Source of the DNA: an uncultured Octadecabacter sp.
GTDB taxonomy: Bacteria > Pseudomonadota > Alphaproteobacteria > Rhodobacterales > Rhodobacteraceae
DNA: 39,809 nucleotides
Direction: 5' to 3'
NCBI GenBank assembly: GCA_937891785.1
Contig: CALAGN010000129.1
Span: forward strand, 1-39,809
Shown here: piece by piece, positions 25,340-33,562 of the stretch
Position numbering within the stretch: position 1 is the first letter of the stretch
Layout: every line of letters begins with the position of its first letter
Notes under the pieces: model-generated
What the model was told of the DNA's origin: nothing
Database searches by the model: none
What the model saw: only the letters and a program-made list of their open reading frames with translations
Translations under genes and position numbers: made by a program

Positions 25340-26130
25340 GATTTGCCTCCAAAGGGTGGGGCCATGTCGGCCAGTGTCGTCAGGATTTCTGCCAAGTGAG
25401 GGCGCAGGCGTGCGGCCTTGGTTTCGTCGTATGTCCAAGGCGCGGCTTCGTCGTTTAGGTAAGTGAATTGGGCGAGTTCCATCTGGATGGACTGCACGCC
25501 CGCATCGGGTCTTCCGTAATGGCGCGTGGTCCAGCCGCCGCGAAAACGACCATTCATGACAGACGAATACCCGTTCGCAGCAGCGCAGATTGCGTGTGTT
25601 GCTGCCGCGACTTCGGGTGTGCAAGTCTTGCCGTTGTCTGTGCCGATGTTGAAATCGGGCAGGGTGCCGTCAAACAGAAACGGGATGTTTGATCGGATCG
25701 AGTGGCAATCATACAGGATCGCAACGCCGTGCAGATCGCGCACGCGGCTTAGCTCGGCTGCAAGCGCGGCGTGATAGGGCGCATGAAATGCCGCACAAAG
25801 CGCCGCGATATCAGACGGGGGCGTATTCCAGATATCCACCCCATCAAAATCGGTCAGCGGCACCAGCGTCGTGGTGGTCTGTCCGGGATAAAGGCTTGCT
25901 CCCGTAGGGTCGCGGTTGGCGTCGATAACGTAGCGATGGAAATTGGCCCTGACAGTGGTGAGTTCAGGGAGCAATCCGTCATAAAGGCGATCAATATGCC
26001 AGTCGGTGTCGGCCAGTTTGCGTCCATTTTCGTTCAACTTTACCATCACATCGTTGGGTACAAACGTTCCCGTGTGCGGCAACCCCAAAACAATCGGGCT
26101 GGACCCGCGTTTGACAGTTACAGGGATCAC
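25336..26130 (-). CDS. hutG: N-formylglutamate deformylase (HutG type)
   Basis: 264 residues of the FGase family (N-formylglutamate amidohydrolase), which releases glutamate and formate from N-formylglutamate. The start region has [10 protein letters not shown], and a later motif is [10 protein letters not shown], both thought to supply metal ligands; [14 protein letters not shown] and [12 protein letters not shown] complete the family pattern. The presence of hutF in the window supports the five-step pathway through formylglutamate rather than direct formiminoglutamase hydrolysis. Both ends overlap neighbouring hut genes by four bases. An arginase-fold HutG is excluded by the lack of its Asp-rich metal motifs. 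Confidence 0.92.
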   Translation of the reverse strand: MIPVTVKRGSSPIVLGLPHTGTFVPNDVMVKLNENGRKLADTDWHIDRLYDGLLPELTTVRANFHRYVIDANRDPTGASLYPGQTTTTLVPLTDFDGVDIWNTPPSDIAALCAAFHAPYHAALAAELSRVRDLHGVAILYDCHSIRSNIPFLFDGTLPDFNIGTDNGKTCTPEVAAATHAICAAANGYSSVMNGRFRGGWTTRHYGRPDAGVQSIQMELAQFTYLNDEAAPWTYDETKAARLRPHLAEILTTLADMAPPFGGKS

Positions 26131-27668
26131 TGCGCGTGGCCTTTCACGAACGCAGGCAAGTCAACGGCGCGGGTCAGCGCACCGCTGGCGACCAGCTCTG
26201 CCGCGGCTTGGATCGACGGGGCCATATAGCGGTCTTCGGCCAATGTGGGGACGTGGGCGCGCAAAGCCGCCATCGCCGCCCGCAAGGCGGGGCTGGTTTG
26301 CAAGGGCGCGCGAAATTCGATGCCCTGCACGCCGCACATGGCCTCGACGCCCAATATCACATTCAGGTTCGCGTTCATTCGCAGCAAGCGCCGTGCAGCG
26401 TGGGCTGCCATGCTGACGTGGTCTTCTTGGTTGGCAGATGTCGGTGTGCTGTCCGTTACGCAGGGGTTCGCCAGGTGTTTATTTTCGCTCATCAGCGCCG
26501 CAGTGGTGACTTCCGCGATCATCAAACCGGAGTTCAATCCGGGATTGGGTGTCAGGAATGGCGGCAGGTCAAAGCTGAGCGTCGGGTCCACCATCAACGC
26601 CACACGACGCTGCGCAATCGCCCCGATCTCGGACACGGCGACCGCGATTTGGTCAGCGGCGAACCCTACGGGTTCAGCGTGGAAATTACCGCCCGACACA
26701 ATTAAATTATCATCCACCAAGACCAGCGGGTTGTCGGTGACAGCATTCGCCTCGATCTCCAAGGTGCGGGCGGCGAAATTCAGCACGTCCATGGCAGCCC
26801 CCGTGACCTGTGGCTGACAGCGGATGCAATATGGGTCTTGCACACGGGTATCGCCGTCAACGTGGCTTTCGCGAATTTGCGACCCCGCCATCAAGGCACG
26901 TTGCGCGCGCGCCACAGCGATCTGCCCCGCATGGCCGCGCAGGGTGTGGATGGCATCTTGCAATGGCGCCGTGGAGCCCATGATTGCATCGGTGGACAGC
27001 GCGCAGGTCAAAACAGACGTCGCCGCATTCTGCCATGCGCCCCAAAGGCCGACCAAGGCGCAGGCGGTTGAGAACTGTGTTCCGTTGATCAGGGCTAGGC
27101 CCTCTTTGGCACCAAGGATAATCGGCTTTAACCCTGCCTTGGCCAAGGCCTTGGCTGAGGGCATCCGCACGCCGTCAAGCATCGCTTCGCCTTCGCCAAT
27201 CATTGCCGCCGCCATATGCGCCAGCGGGGCCAGATCACCGGATGCACCAACTGATCCCTGGCTTGGGATCACGGGGGTAACGCCTTTGGCCAGCATTGCT
27301 TCGAGACTGTCTACTGTAGTCATGACGACCCCAGACGCTCCGCGCCCAAGCGAGAGAAGTTTCAGCACCATCATCAGGCGGGTTGTGGCAGCATCCAACG
27401 GCTCGCCGACGCCGCAACAGTGGGATAGGATCAGATTGCGTTGCAGGGTAGCCACGTCTTTGGGTGCGATCTTGACGCTTGCCAGTTTGCCAAACCCGGT
27501 GTTGATTCCGTAAACGGCAGCGTCGCCCGCAACGGCTAGCGCGACCAGTGCAGCAGCAGCGTTGATGCCAGCGTACGATGACGGGTCAAGCGTGACAGGT
27601 TTTTGGCCAGACCAAATGTCGTGCAACTGCGCCAAAGTTGCCGCGCCGGGCGTAAGGATAACAGTCAT
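26127..27668 (-). CDS. hutH: Histidine ammonia-lyase
   Basis: 513 residues, normal length. It removes ammonia from L-histidine to give trans-urocanate, the first step of the pathway. The Ala-Ser-Gly triad that cyclises into the MIO cofactor is at 142-144 ([15 protein letters not shown]). [11 protein letters not shown] at about 53-63 carries the catalytic Tyr, and the central helical motif NAVTDNPLV is also intact. The ATG at 27668 overlaps the hutI stop, and the stop overlaps hutG, both by four bases. These overlaps imply coupled translation and fixed proportions of the four enzymes. Phenylalanine or tyrosine ammonia-lyase is unlikely given the hut context. Confidence 0.96.
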   Translation of the reverse strand: MTVILTPGAATLAQLHDIWSGQKPVTLDPSSYAGINAAAALVALAVAGDAAVYGINTGFGKLASVKIAPKDVATLQRNLILSHCCGVGEPLDAATTRLMMVLKLLSLGRGASGVVMTTVDSLEAMLAKGVTPVIPSQGSVGASGDLAPLAHMAAAMIGEGEAMLDGVRMPSAKALAKAGLKPIILGAKEGLALINGTQFSTACALVGLWGAWQNAATSVLTCALSTDAIMGSTAPLQDAIHTLRGHAGQIAVARAQRALMAGSQIRESHVDGDTRVQDPYCIRCQPQVTGAAMDVLNFAARTLEIEANAVTDNPLVLVDDNLIVSGGNFHAEPVGFAADQIAVAVSEIGAIAQRRVALMVDPTLSFDLPPFLTPNPGLNSGLMIAEVTTAALMSENKHLANPCVTDSTPTSANQEDHVSMAAHAARRLLRMNANLNVILGVEAMCGVQGIEFRAPLQTSPALRAAMAALRAHVPTLAEDRYMAPSIQAAAELVASGALTRAVDLPAFVKGHAQ

Positions 27669-28855
27669 AGCGACCCCTTGAAGATGCGAGAATGAAGCGG
27701 GTTGAACCCGATACGATAGGAGAGTTCCGCCGGATGGCTGGCGTCCCAGACGTTAAGATCCGCGCGCGCGCCCGCAACAATGCGGCCGCGATCCTGTGCA
27801 CCCAAAGCCTGCGCGGCATGGGCGGTCATGCCCAAAAGCGCCTCAAGCGGGGTCATGCGAAACAAGGTGCAAGCCATGTTCATGGTCAGCAGAGGTGACG
27901 TCAGCGGCGACGAACCGGGGTTGCAATCTGTGGCAAGTGCCATCGGCACGCCATGGTCGCGGAACGCTTGGATGGGCGGGCTTTGGGTCTCGCGCAATGT
28001 GTAGAACGCGCCGGGCAGAATGACGGCAACCGTGCCCGACGCCGCCAGTGCGCTCGCATCCGCGTCCGTGGCATATTCCACATGGTCGGCACTCAGTGCG
28101 CCAAATTTGGCGGCCAATTGCGTGCCGCCAATATTGGACAGTTGCTCTGCATGGAGTTTGACGGGCAATCCCAATTTGATCGCCGCAGCAAACACCCGCG
28201 CGATCTGGGCGGTATCAAAGGCGATCCCTTCGCAGAACCCATCCACCGCATCGACCAGCCCTTCGGCATTCGCAGCACGCAGAGTGGGGATACATACATC
28301 GTCGATATAGGCGTCCGCGTCGGCACACCCCGCAGGCACGGCATGGGCCCCAAGGAAGCTGGTGCGCACGTTAATCGGACGCACTTTCGCGATCTGGCGG
28401 GCCACCCGCAGCATCTTCAACTCGGTCTCGCGGTCCAAGCCGTAGCCGGACTTCACTTCGATCAGCGTGACACCTTCGGAGATCATTGCGTCGACTCGCG
28501 TCAGGGCATCGGCAAGCAGGGCATCCTCGGATGCAGCGCGGGTTGCGGAAACAGTTGACACGATACCACCCCCCGCCTTCGCGACTTGTTCATAGCTGGC
28601 GCCGTTCAGGCGCAGTTCGAATTCGGCCGCGCGGTTGCCGCCGAAAACGACGTGGGTATGACAGTCAATCAATGCTGGTGTTACAAGCCGACCACCAAGG
28701 TCGTGTATTTCAAGGCCGCGGTATGCATCAGGCAAGTCCGACGCCCCTCCGGCCCATGCGATCTTTGCGCCTTCGAGCGCAACCACCCCGTCGCCAATCA
28801 GCCCAAAACTGTCGTCGTTTTGTAACGTTACAAGTTGTGCGTTGGTCAAAAGCAT
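27665..28855 (-). CDS. hutI: Imidazolonepropionase
   Basis: 396 residues from the ATG at 28855. An amidohydrolase-superfamily TIM barrel that opens the imidazolone ring of 4-imidazolone-5-propanoate to N-formimino-L-glutamate, the third step. The metal-binding [10 protein letters not shown] motif is at about 64-73, the ESGYG-type substrate segment appears as [19 protein letters not shown], and [10 protein letters not shown] supplies another metal His. [10 protein letters not shown] near the C-terminus is characteristic. It is the first gene of the minus-strand operon. Its promoter lies in the short gap to the divergent hutF. The upstream frame to 28960 runs through that promoter and is not coding. 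Confidence 0.95.
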   Translation of the reverse strand: MLLTNAQLVTLQNDDSFGLIGDGVVALEGAKIAWAGGASDLPDAYRGLEIHDLGGRLVTPALIDCHTHVVFGGNRAAEFELRLNGASYEQVAKAGGGIVSTVSATRAASEDALLADALTRVDAMISEGVTLIEVKSGYGLDRETELKMLRVARQIAKVRPINVRTSFLGAHAVPAGCADADAYIDDVCIPTLRAANAEGLVDAVDGFCEGIAFDTAQIARVFAAAIKLGLPVKLHAEQLSNIGGTQLAAKFGALSADHVEYATDADASALAASGTVAVILPGAFYTLRETQSPPIQAFRDHGVPMALATDCNPGSSPLTSPLLTMNMACTLFRMTPLEALLGMTAHAAQALGAQDRGRIVAGARADLNVWDASHPAELSYRIGFNPLHSRIFKGSL

Positions 28856-28892
28856 CGGTATCGGCTCACTTGCTAATAATCTCGATTGATGT

Positions 28893-28921
28893 TTTATGTG
28901 CATACATATTATTTTTGTCAA
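28893..28921 (-). promoter_or_regulatory. hutI promoter
   Basis: On the minus strand TTGACA (28921-28916) and CATAAA (28898-28893) are separated by exactly 17 bases, a good sigma-70 arrangement, with about 38 bases from the -10 box to the hutI ATG. The candidate HutC operator overlaps the -10 box and the spacer. On the plus strand, TATTAT at 28907-28912 could serve as the hutF -10 box. Confidence 0.65.
28895..28908. promoter_or_regulatory. Candidate HutC operator
   Basis: TATGTGCATACATA has perfect TATGT/ACATA arms around a four-base centre. GntR/HutC-type repressors bind symmetric sites with outer GT and AC, as here. It lies between the divergent hut units and overlaps the hutI -10 box, so one bound repressor dimer could silence both. 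Urocanate is the usual inducer of HutC. Confidence 0.6.
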
Positions 28922-28932
28922 GCGAGAGCACG

Positions 28933-30297
28933 ATGCAGACTGTTTGGGCCAAATCCGCATTATTGCCGACAGGCTGGGCGTTAGATGTGCGTGTCGATAT
29001 TGATGACACAGGTCGGATCAGTGCCGTTCAAACCGATACTGCGATGGCAGGTGACAGGCGCGATCTTTTATTGCCCGCCCCCGTGAATGTGCATAGCCAT
29101 GCATTTCAGCGGGCCATGGCTGGTCTGACCGAACGGCGCGGGCCGAATCCAAGCGACAGTTTCTGGACGTGGCGGCAGCTGATGTTCCGGTTCCTTGACC
29201 GGCTGAGCCCTGATCACGTGGAGGCGATTACCGCCTTTGTGCAGATGGAAATGCTTGAAGCCGGATACGCGACCAACGCTGAATTCCACTATCTACACCA
29301 TCAACCAAGCGGCGCGCTTTATGACAGCATTGCCGAGATGTCAGAGAGGATCGCCGCGGCTGCAGCGCAAACTGGAATCGGGCTGTGTCTGCTACCTGTC
29401 CACTATCAGTTTGGCGGATGTGACGGGCGGGATTTGACCGCAGGGCAGATCAGGTTCGGCAATGATCTGGACAGGTTTCAGATGTTGCATGAGGGGGCCG
29501 TCGCAGCGCTCTCGCTGCTACCTGACGACACAGGGCATGGGGCTGCACCGCATTCTTTGCGGGCCGTCAACGTCGAAAACCTCAAATCGTACGGTGCACA
29601 TTTCCCAACTGGTCCGATCCATATGCATTTGGCCGAACAGGCGCCTGAAGTTGACGAAGTGTGCGCCCATTTGGGCGCGCGCCCTGTTGAATGGGCCCTG
29701 GATAACATGGGACTGGATGCACGCTGGTGCCTGATTCATTGCACGCAAATGGCTCCGCGAGAAACTGTCCGGTTGGCGCAGTCGGGGGCCGTCGCCGGGC
29801 TTTGCCCAATTACCGAAAGCAGCCTTGGCGATGGAATTTTCGATGCTGTTCGTTGGACAGACGCAGGGGGCGCAATTGCTGTTGGGTCTGACAGCAACAT
29901 CCGCATCTCGCTGAGCGAGGAGTTGCGCACGCTGGATTATTCGCAACGCCTACGCGACGGCACGCGGGCCGCTTTGGCGTCGTCTGATCACTCGACAGGC
30001 CGACGGATGCTAGAGGGTATTTTACAGGGTGGCGCGCAAGCTGCGCAGCGCAAAACCGGACGGCTCGAAGTTGGGTATTGGGCTGATATGCTAACGCTTG
30101 ATACGGACAATGAACACATGTGGGGTCGGGCCCAAGATACCGCTCTTGACGCTTGGATTTTTGCAGGCGACGACAGGCTAGTGCGCGATGTTTGGTCTGC
30201 GGGTCGTCACATGGTAAAAGGCGGGCAACACATCGCGCGCGCCGACATTATCGCGACCTACAAGCGCACCATTGACGCATTGAAAGACGCCATATGA
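28933..30297 (+). CDS. hutF: Formimidoylglutamate deiminase
   Basis: 454 residues, an amidohydrolase-superfamily enzyme that hydrolyses N-formimino-L-glutamate to N-formyl-L-glutamate and ammonia, the fourth step. The metal-binding pair is His54/His56 in NVHSHAFQRAMAG, followed by the family's FWTWRQLMF segment. Later metal ligands are in PIHMHLAEQ and in GSDSNIRIS, where the Asp binds. The ATG at 28933 follows a purine-rich GAGAG. The stop overlaps hutC (ATGA), so enzyme and repressor are co-translated. The frame is open far upstream, but that part is antisense to hutI. Confidence 0.95.
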   Translation: MQTVWAKSALLPTGWALDVRVDIDDTGRISAVQTDTAMAGDRRDLLLPAPVNVHSHAFQRAMAGLTERRGPNPSDSFWTWRQLMFRFLDRLSPDHVEAITAFVQMEMLEAGYATNAEFHYLHHQPSGALYDSIAEMSERIAAAAAQTGIGLCLLPVHYQFGGCDGRDLTAGQIRFGNDLDRFQMLHEGAVAALSLLPDDTGHGAAPHSLRAVNVENLKSYGAHFPTGPIHMHLAEQAPEVDEVCAHLGARPVEWALDNMGLDARWCLIHCTQMAPRETVRLAQSGAVAGLCPITESSLGDGIFDAVRWTDAGGAIAVGSDSNIRISLSEELRTLDYSQRLRDGTRAALASSDHSTGRRMLEGILQGGAQAAQRKTGRLEVGYWADMLTLDTDNEHMWGRAQDTALDAWIFAGDDRLVRDVWSAGRHMVKGGQHIARADIIATYKRTIDALKDAI

Positions 30298-30995
30298 ACA
30301 CGCACACTTTTCGAAATTGGCAAAGCGTGCAGACCGAAGTGCTGCGCCGCATCCATGCCCGCGAATGGAAGCCTGGCGACCTGATCCCGAACGAGGCAGA
30401 CTTAGCGCTCGAATTTGGCTGCGCGCGCACCACTGTGAACCGCGCGTTGCGCGCAGTGGCTGAGGCCGGCGCGCTGGACCGCCGCCGCAAGGCCGGAACC
30501 CGGGTCGCAACACAACCTGTTGCCAAAGCCACACTCAACATTGCCGTTATTCGCACCGAGATCGAAGATCGGGGCCAAACCTACAGTTATCGGCTGATCA
30601 CGCGGCACGACGCCGTGCCGCCGTTGGCGATCAGCAGTGCAATGGAAACGTCTGCAGGCCGGCCCTTGCTTCATGTTGGTGCGCTGCATTCGGCGGACGG
30701 CACACCCTACGCATTCGAGGATCGGTGGATTGATCCTAACGTGGTTCCTGCCGCTTCGCGCGAGGGTTTTGAAACTGTAAGCGCCAACGAGTGGCTCCTC
30801 AAGCACGCCCCTTATACGCATGGCGAAATATCTTTCGCCGCAACTTCGGCTACCCAAGAAGACGCCGTTCTTCTTCAGTGCCCGGAAGGCAGTGCTTTGT
30901 TTACGATCAATCGCGTCACATGGGATGGCGGGGCGGCAGTGACCAAGGTGCGTTTGCTGTTTCGTCTTGGCCACAGCATGCGCGCGGTCTTGTGA
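30294..30995 (+). CDS. hutC: Histidine utilisation repressor HutC
   Basis: 233 residues of the GntR superfamily, HutC subfamily. The N-terminal winged helix-turn-helix (about 8-75) reads LIPNEADLALEFGCARTTVNRALRAVAEAGALDRRRKAGTRV in family order. The C-terminal UTRA effector domain (about 90-230) contains LLHVGALHSADGTPYAFEDRW, where urocanate binds in characterised members. It overlaps the hutF stop by four bases, so it is probably autoregulated from the shared intergenic operator. It converges with the aldehyde dehydrogenase gene 33 bases downstream. Confidence 0.93.
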   Translation: MNTHTFRNWQSVQTEVLRRIHAREWKPGDLIPNEADLALEFGCARTTVNRALRAVAEAGALDRRRKAGTRVATQPVAKATLNIAVIRTEIEDRGQTYSYRLITRHDAVPPLAISSAMETSAGRPLLHVGALHSADGTPYAFEDRWIDPNVVPAASREGFETVSANEWLLKHAPYTHGEISFAATSATQEDAVLLQCPEGSALFTINRVTWDGGAAVTKVRLLFRLGHSMRAVL

Positions 30996-31028
30996 TGGGC
31001 CGTGCCTGACTGAATTGAAAAATCGGGC

Positions 31029-32441
31029 TTACCCCAGCACGCGCCTAAACAGGCTAATTAGCCGTTTTGCGCGGCCCGTGTAGGGCGGAAAGATCAGCGA
31101 CAGGACAGAGAAATGATTGGTCAGAACGGGGCGCTGGTGGCTAAAGGCGCGAAAGCCGAAATATCCGTGTGCGGCCCCCATCCCCGAGCCATTCACCCCG
31201 CCGAACGGAATGCGATGGTGAACGAACTGCGCCGACGTCAAGTTGACACCCACGCCACCTGAACTTGTGGCAGCGATGACGTCATCAGTCCGCCCGCGGT
31301 GCTTGTCGAAGATATACAGCGCCAGCGGCTTGGGCCGCGCGTTAATCTGGCGAATGACGTCTGCGATATCATCATAGATCACGACGGGCAGGATCGGGCC
31401 AAAGATTTCTTCGTGGTCGATTTGCATCTCAGGCGTGATGGCTTCTATCAGTGTAGGAGCCATGCTGCGGCCCTGTGCGTCGCCACCTAAAATCACCTGC
31501 GCCCCTTTGCTGACAGCATCATCCAATAGACCCACAAGTCGTTCAGCGTGTTTATAACTCACGATATGCGCAAGATGGGCGCTGTTTTTGCCATCGCCAT
31601 AGGACCGCGCAATGCGCTCGCTCAGCGCGGCTAAGAAATCGTCTTTGACCGAGCGGTGGACGAACACGTGATCAGGCGCGATGCAGGTCTGTCCCGCGTT
31701 GGAAAACTTACCAAACGCGATCCACTTTGCAGCCGACTTTAGGTCGGCATCAGGCCCGATAATAGTCGGCGATTTCCCACCCAATTCTAACGTAACAGAA
31801 GCGAGCGTTTTTGCGGCCGCTGCCATCACAATTTTTCCGACCGCGGGGCTGCCCGTAAAGAAGATATGATCAAAGGGTAATGCCAGCAATGCTTGCGACG
31901 CGTCGACGCCGCCCTCGATCACAGTCACGAGGTCGGGCGAGAACGTCTCCTTTACCAGCCGTGCAATCAATGCCGAGGTGGCCGGCGTCATTTCCGACGG
32001 TTTGATGATCGCGCTATTGCCTGCCGCCAATGCGGAAACCAGCGGGCCAATAGCGAGGAGAAAGGGGTAATTCCAGGGCGCAATGATAAGGCAAACACCC
32101 CGGGCCTCGGCCCGCACACGCGCCGATGTACCGAAAGTGACCAGTGTTGGTGCGGCACGGCGTGGTCGCATCCAGCGGCGCAAGTGGCGCGACGCATGGC
32201 GAATTTCTTGCATGGCCGGAATGAATTCGCTCAGGATCACCTCGGCTTTGGGTTTACCAAAATCTGCGGCCATAGCTGCGACAAGTGCTGCCTCGTTTTG
32301 CTTTATAGCGGTGGCAAGATCGTCAAGGGCGACGCGGCGCTCCCTGAGGCCAAAGGTGTGCCTGCGCGCCACCATACCGGCCCGCTGATGCGCAAATGCT
32401 GCGCCAATATGATCCTCATCCATTTGGGCCATCTTACTCAT
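31029..32441 (-). CDS. Aldehyde dehydrogenase (coniferyl-aldehyde/class 3 type)
   Basis: About 470 residues from the ATG at 32441. An NAD(P)+-dependent aldehyde dehydrogenase. The nucleotide-binding motif APWNYPF is at 121-127, catalytic Glu219 is in TLELGGKSP, and nucleophile Cys253 is in FSNAGQTCIAPDHVF. The short length, absent N-terminal extension and hydrophobic C-terminus (VLSLIFPPY followed by basic residues) fit the class 3/coniferyl-aldehyde (CalB-like) group, which handles long-chain or aromatic aldehydes and may touch membranes. It begins two bases after the stop of the alpha/beta hydrolase gene (TAAGATG), so the two are coupled. The substrate is unknown. Confidence 0.88.
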   Translation of the reverse strand: MSKMAQMDEDHIGAAFAHQRAGMVARRHTFGLRERRVALDDLATAIKQNEAALVAAMAADFGKPKAEVILSEFIPAMQEIRHASRHLRRWMRPRRAAPTLVTFGTSARVRAEARGVCLIIAPWNYPFLLAIGPLVSALAAGNSAIIKPSEMTPATSALIARLVKETFSPDLVTVIEGGVDASQALLALPFDHIFFTGSPAVGKIVMAAAAKTLASVTLELGGKSPTIIGPDADLKSAAKWIAFGKFSNAGQTCIAPDHVFVHRSVKDDFLAALSERIARSYGDGKNSAHLAHIVSYKHAERLVGLLDDAVSKGAQVILGGDAQGRSMAPTLIEAITPEMQIDHEEIFGPILPVVIYDDIADVIRQINARPKPLALYIFDKHRGRTDDVIAATSSGGVGVNLTSAQFVHHRIPFGGVNGSGMGAAHGYFGFRAFSHQRPVLTNHFSVLSLIFPPYTGRAKRLISLFRRVLG

Positions 32442-32442
32442 C

Positions 32443-33399
32443 TTATAGCCCAGCCTGTTCAAGTCGTGTCACCTGTTTCAGAATCCAGCTTGAAACCTGA
32501 TCGGGCGCGGTAACAACAATCATATGCCCCCCGTCGATCAATGTCAGCGTCGCGTCCGCCACCGCATCGCGCAACAGATTGCCATGTTGATCGGGTTCAA
32601 GCACTTGATCAGACCGGCCAAACAGGATGCCAACTGGCATATTTAAAGTTGCATAGCGCGCCGCCAAGTCGGGTAAAGCCTCAGCAATTGCAATCATGTC
32701 GCCACCGGCCGTGAAATAACTTTGCGGTCGGATCGACAGAAGGCCGCCGCCCACTGTGCCAAAATCCGAGGGCATGACCTCGGGTGCGAAAACTTCTTTG
32801 GCAGAACTGTCAAAAATCATCAGACCTAAAGGCGTCGCGAAGGTAAGTGACACGAATCGGCGCAGGCCACCCGAGCGAATGCCCAACGCGGCGAATGCGG
32901 TCGATGTGCTGGCGCGCGGCTGACTTGCGGGTGCGATCACGGCCAGCCCGCCAATCTGGTCAGGATGGTTCAGCGCAAGGTTCAGCGCGACCGCACCACC
33001 AAGCGAATGCCCGACGATCAATGGCGCCTTAAGGTCAAGGGCGGCGATCAGCCCTGCCACCACATCAGCCTGGCCATCAATTGGGTTCTCCCCACGCGCG
33101 AGGGGCGCTGAATAGCCCGATCCAGGACGATCGAGAAGTATGACGCGGTGATCCACTGCAAGCCTGTCCACAAGAGCGGGCGCAAAATTGCGCATCTGCC
33201 CCGACAGCCCATGAATCAAAACGATGGACTGGCCCGTGCCGCGATCCAGATAATGAACATCCGCGCCATTGATGGTGAGTATTTCGCCGTTCTGCGGAAT
33301 GCGGCTCTCAAGCCATAGCGTTGCCCCCTGTGTGATCAGTGCAAGGGTCACAAGAGTGGCCAGCGAACCGGCAAGCAGTTTGGTAAGCAACGAGCGCAT
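32443..33399 (-). CDS. Membrane-anchored alpha/beta hydrolase
   Basis: 318 residues. An N-terminal hydrophobic helix (about 8-30) would anchor the protein in the inner membrane with the catalytic part outside. The alpha/beta hydrolase domain (about 45-315) has HGLSGQ for the oxyanion hole, nucleophile Ser132 in GHSLGG, the acid in GRSDQVLEPD and the catalytic His in IDGGHMIVV. It starts inside a TAATG where the stop of a 15-codon leader overlaps its ATG, and it lacks a strong ribosome site of its own. It is followed directly by the aldehyde dehydrogenase, suggesting release of an alcohol or aldehyde from an ester. The substrate is not recognised. Confidence 0.87.
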   Translation of the reverse strand: MRSLLTKLLAGSLATLVTLALITQGATLWLESRIPQNGEILTINGADVHYLDRGTGQSIVLIHGLSGQMRNFAPALVDRLAVDHRVILLDRPGSGYSAPLARGENPIDGQADVVAGLIAALDLKAPLIVGHSLGGAVALNLALNHPDQIGGLAVIAPASQPRASTSTAFAALGIRSGGLRRFVSLTFATPLGLMIFDSSAKEVFAPEVMPSDFGTVGGGLLSIRPQSYFTAGGDMIAIAEALPDLAARYATLNMPVGILFGRSDQVLEPDQHGNLLRDAVADATLTLIDGGHMIVVTAPDQVSSWILKQVTRLEQAGL

Positions 33400-33446
33400 T
33401 AAGCGGCCCTGCCGGCAGCAGGTTTTAGGTGTCTGAACAGGATCAT
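33399..33446 (-). CDS. Possible 15-residue leader peptide
   Basis: A perfect AGGAGG (33461-33456) lies nine bases before an ATG at 33446 that opens MILFRHLKPAAGRAA and stops in TAATG, sharing one base with the hydrolase start. This is the best ribosome site in the neighbourhood, and the hydrolase itself has none. A CTGCCGGCAG palindrome lies inside the leader near the hydrolase start. The arrangement suggests coupled translation. No family match is possible for so short a peptide. Confidence 0.45.
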   Translation of the reverse strand: MILFRHLKPAAGRAA

Positions 33447-33562
33447 GTTTGGGTGCCTCCTAATGCAAACTGCTTTTCACATAGAATAACACGGCCCACC
33501 CCGACGAGAGGAACGCCGCGTCAAGCGAATGCCAAGGCGGAACAAAGACAGCACCGTTTCGT

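Noticed and set aside
28486-28932. Upstream extension of hutF across hutI
   Set aside because: It is antisense to hutI and lies before the family start NVHSHAF region; the ATG at 28933 gives the normal HutF length.
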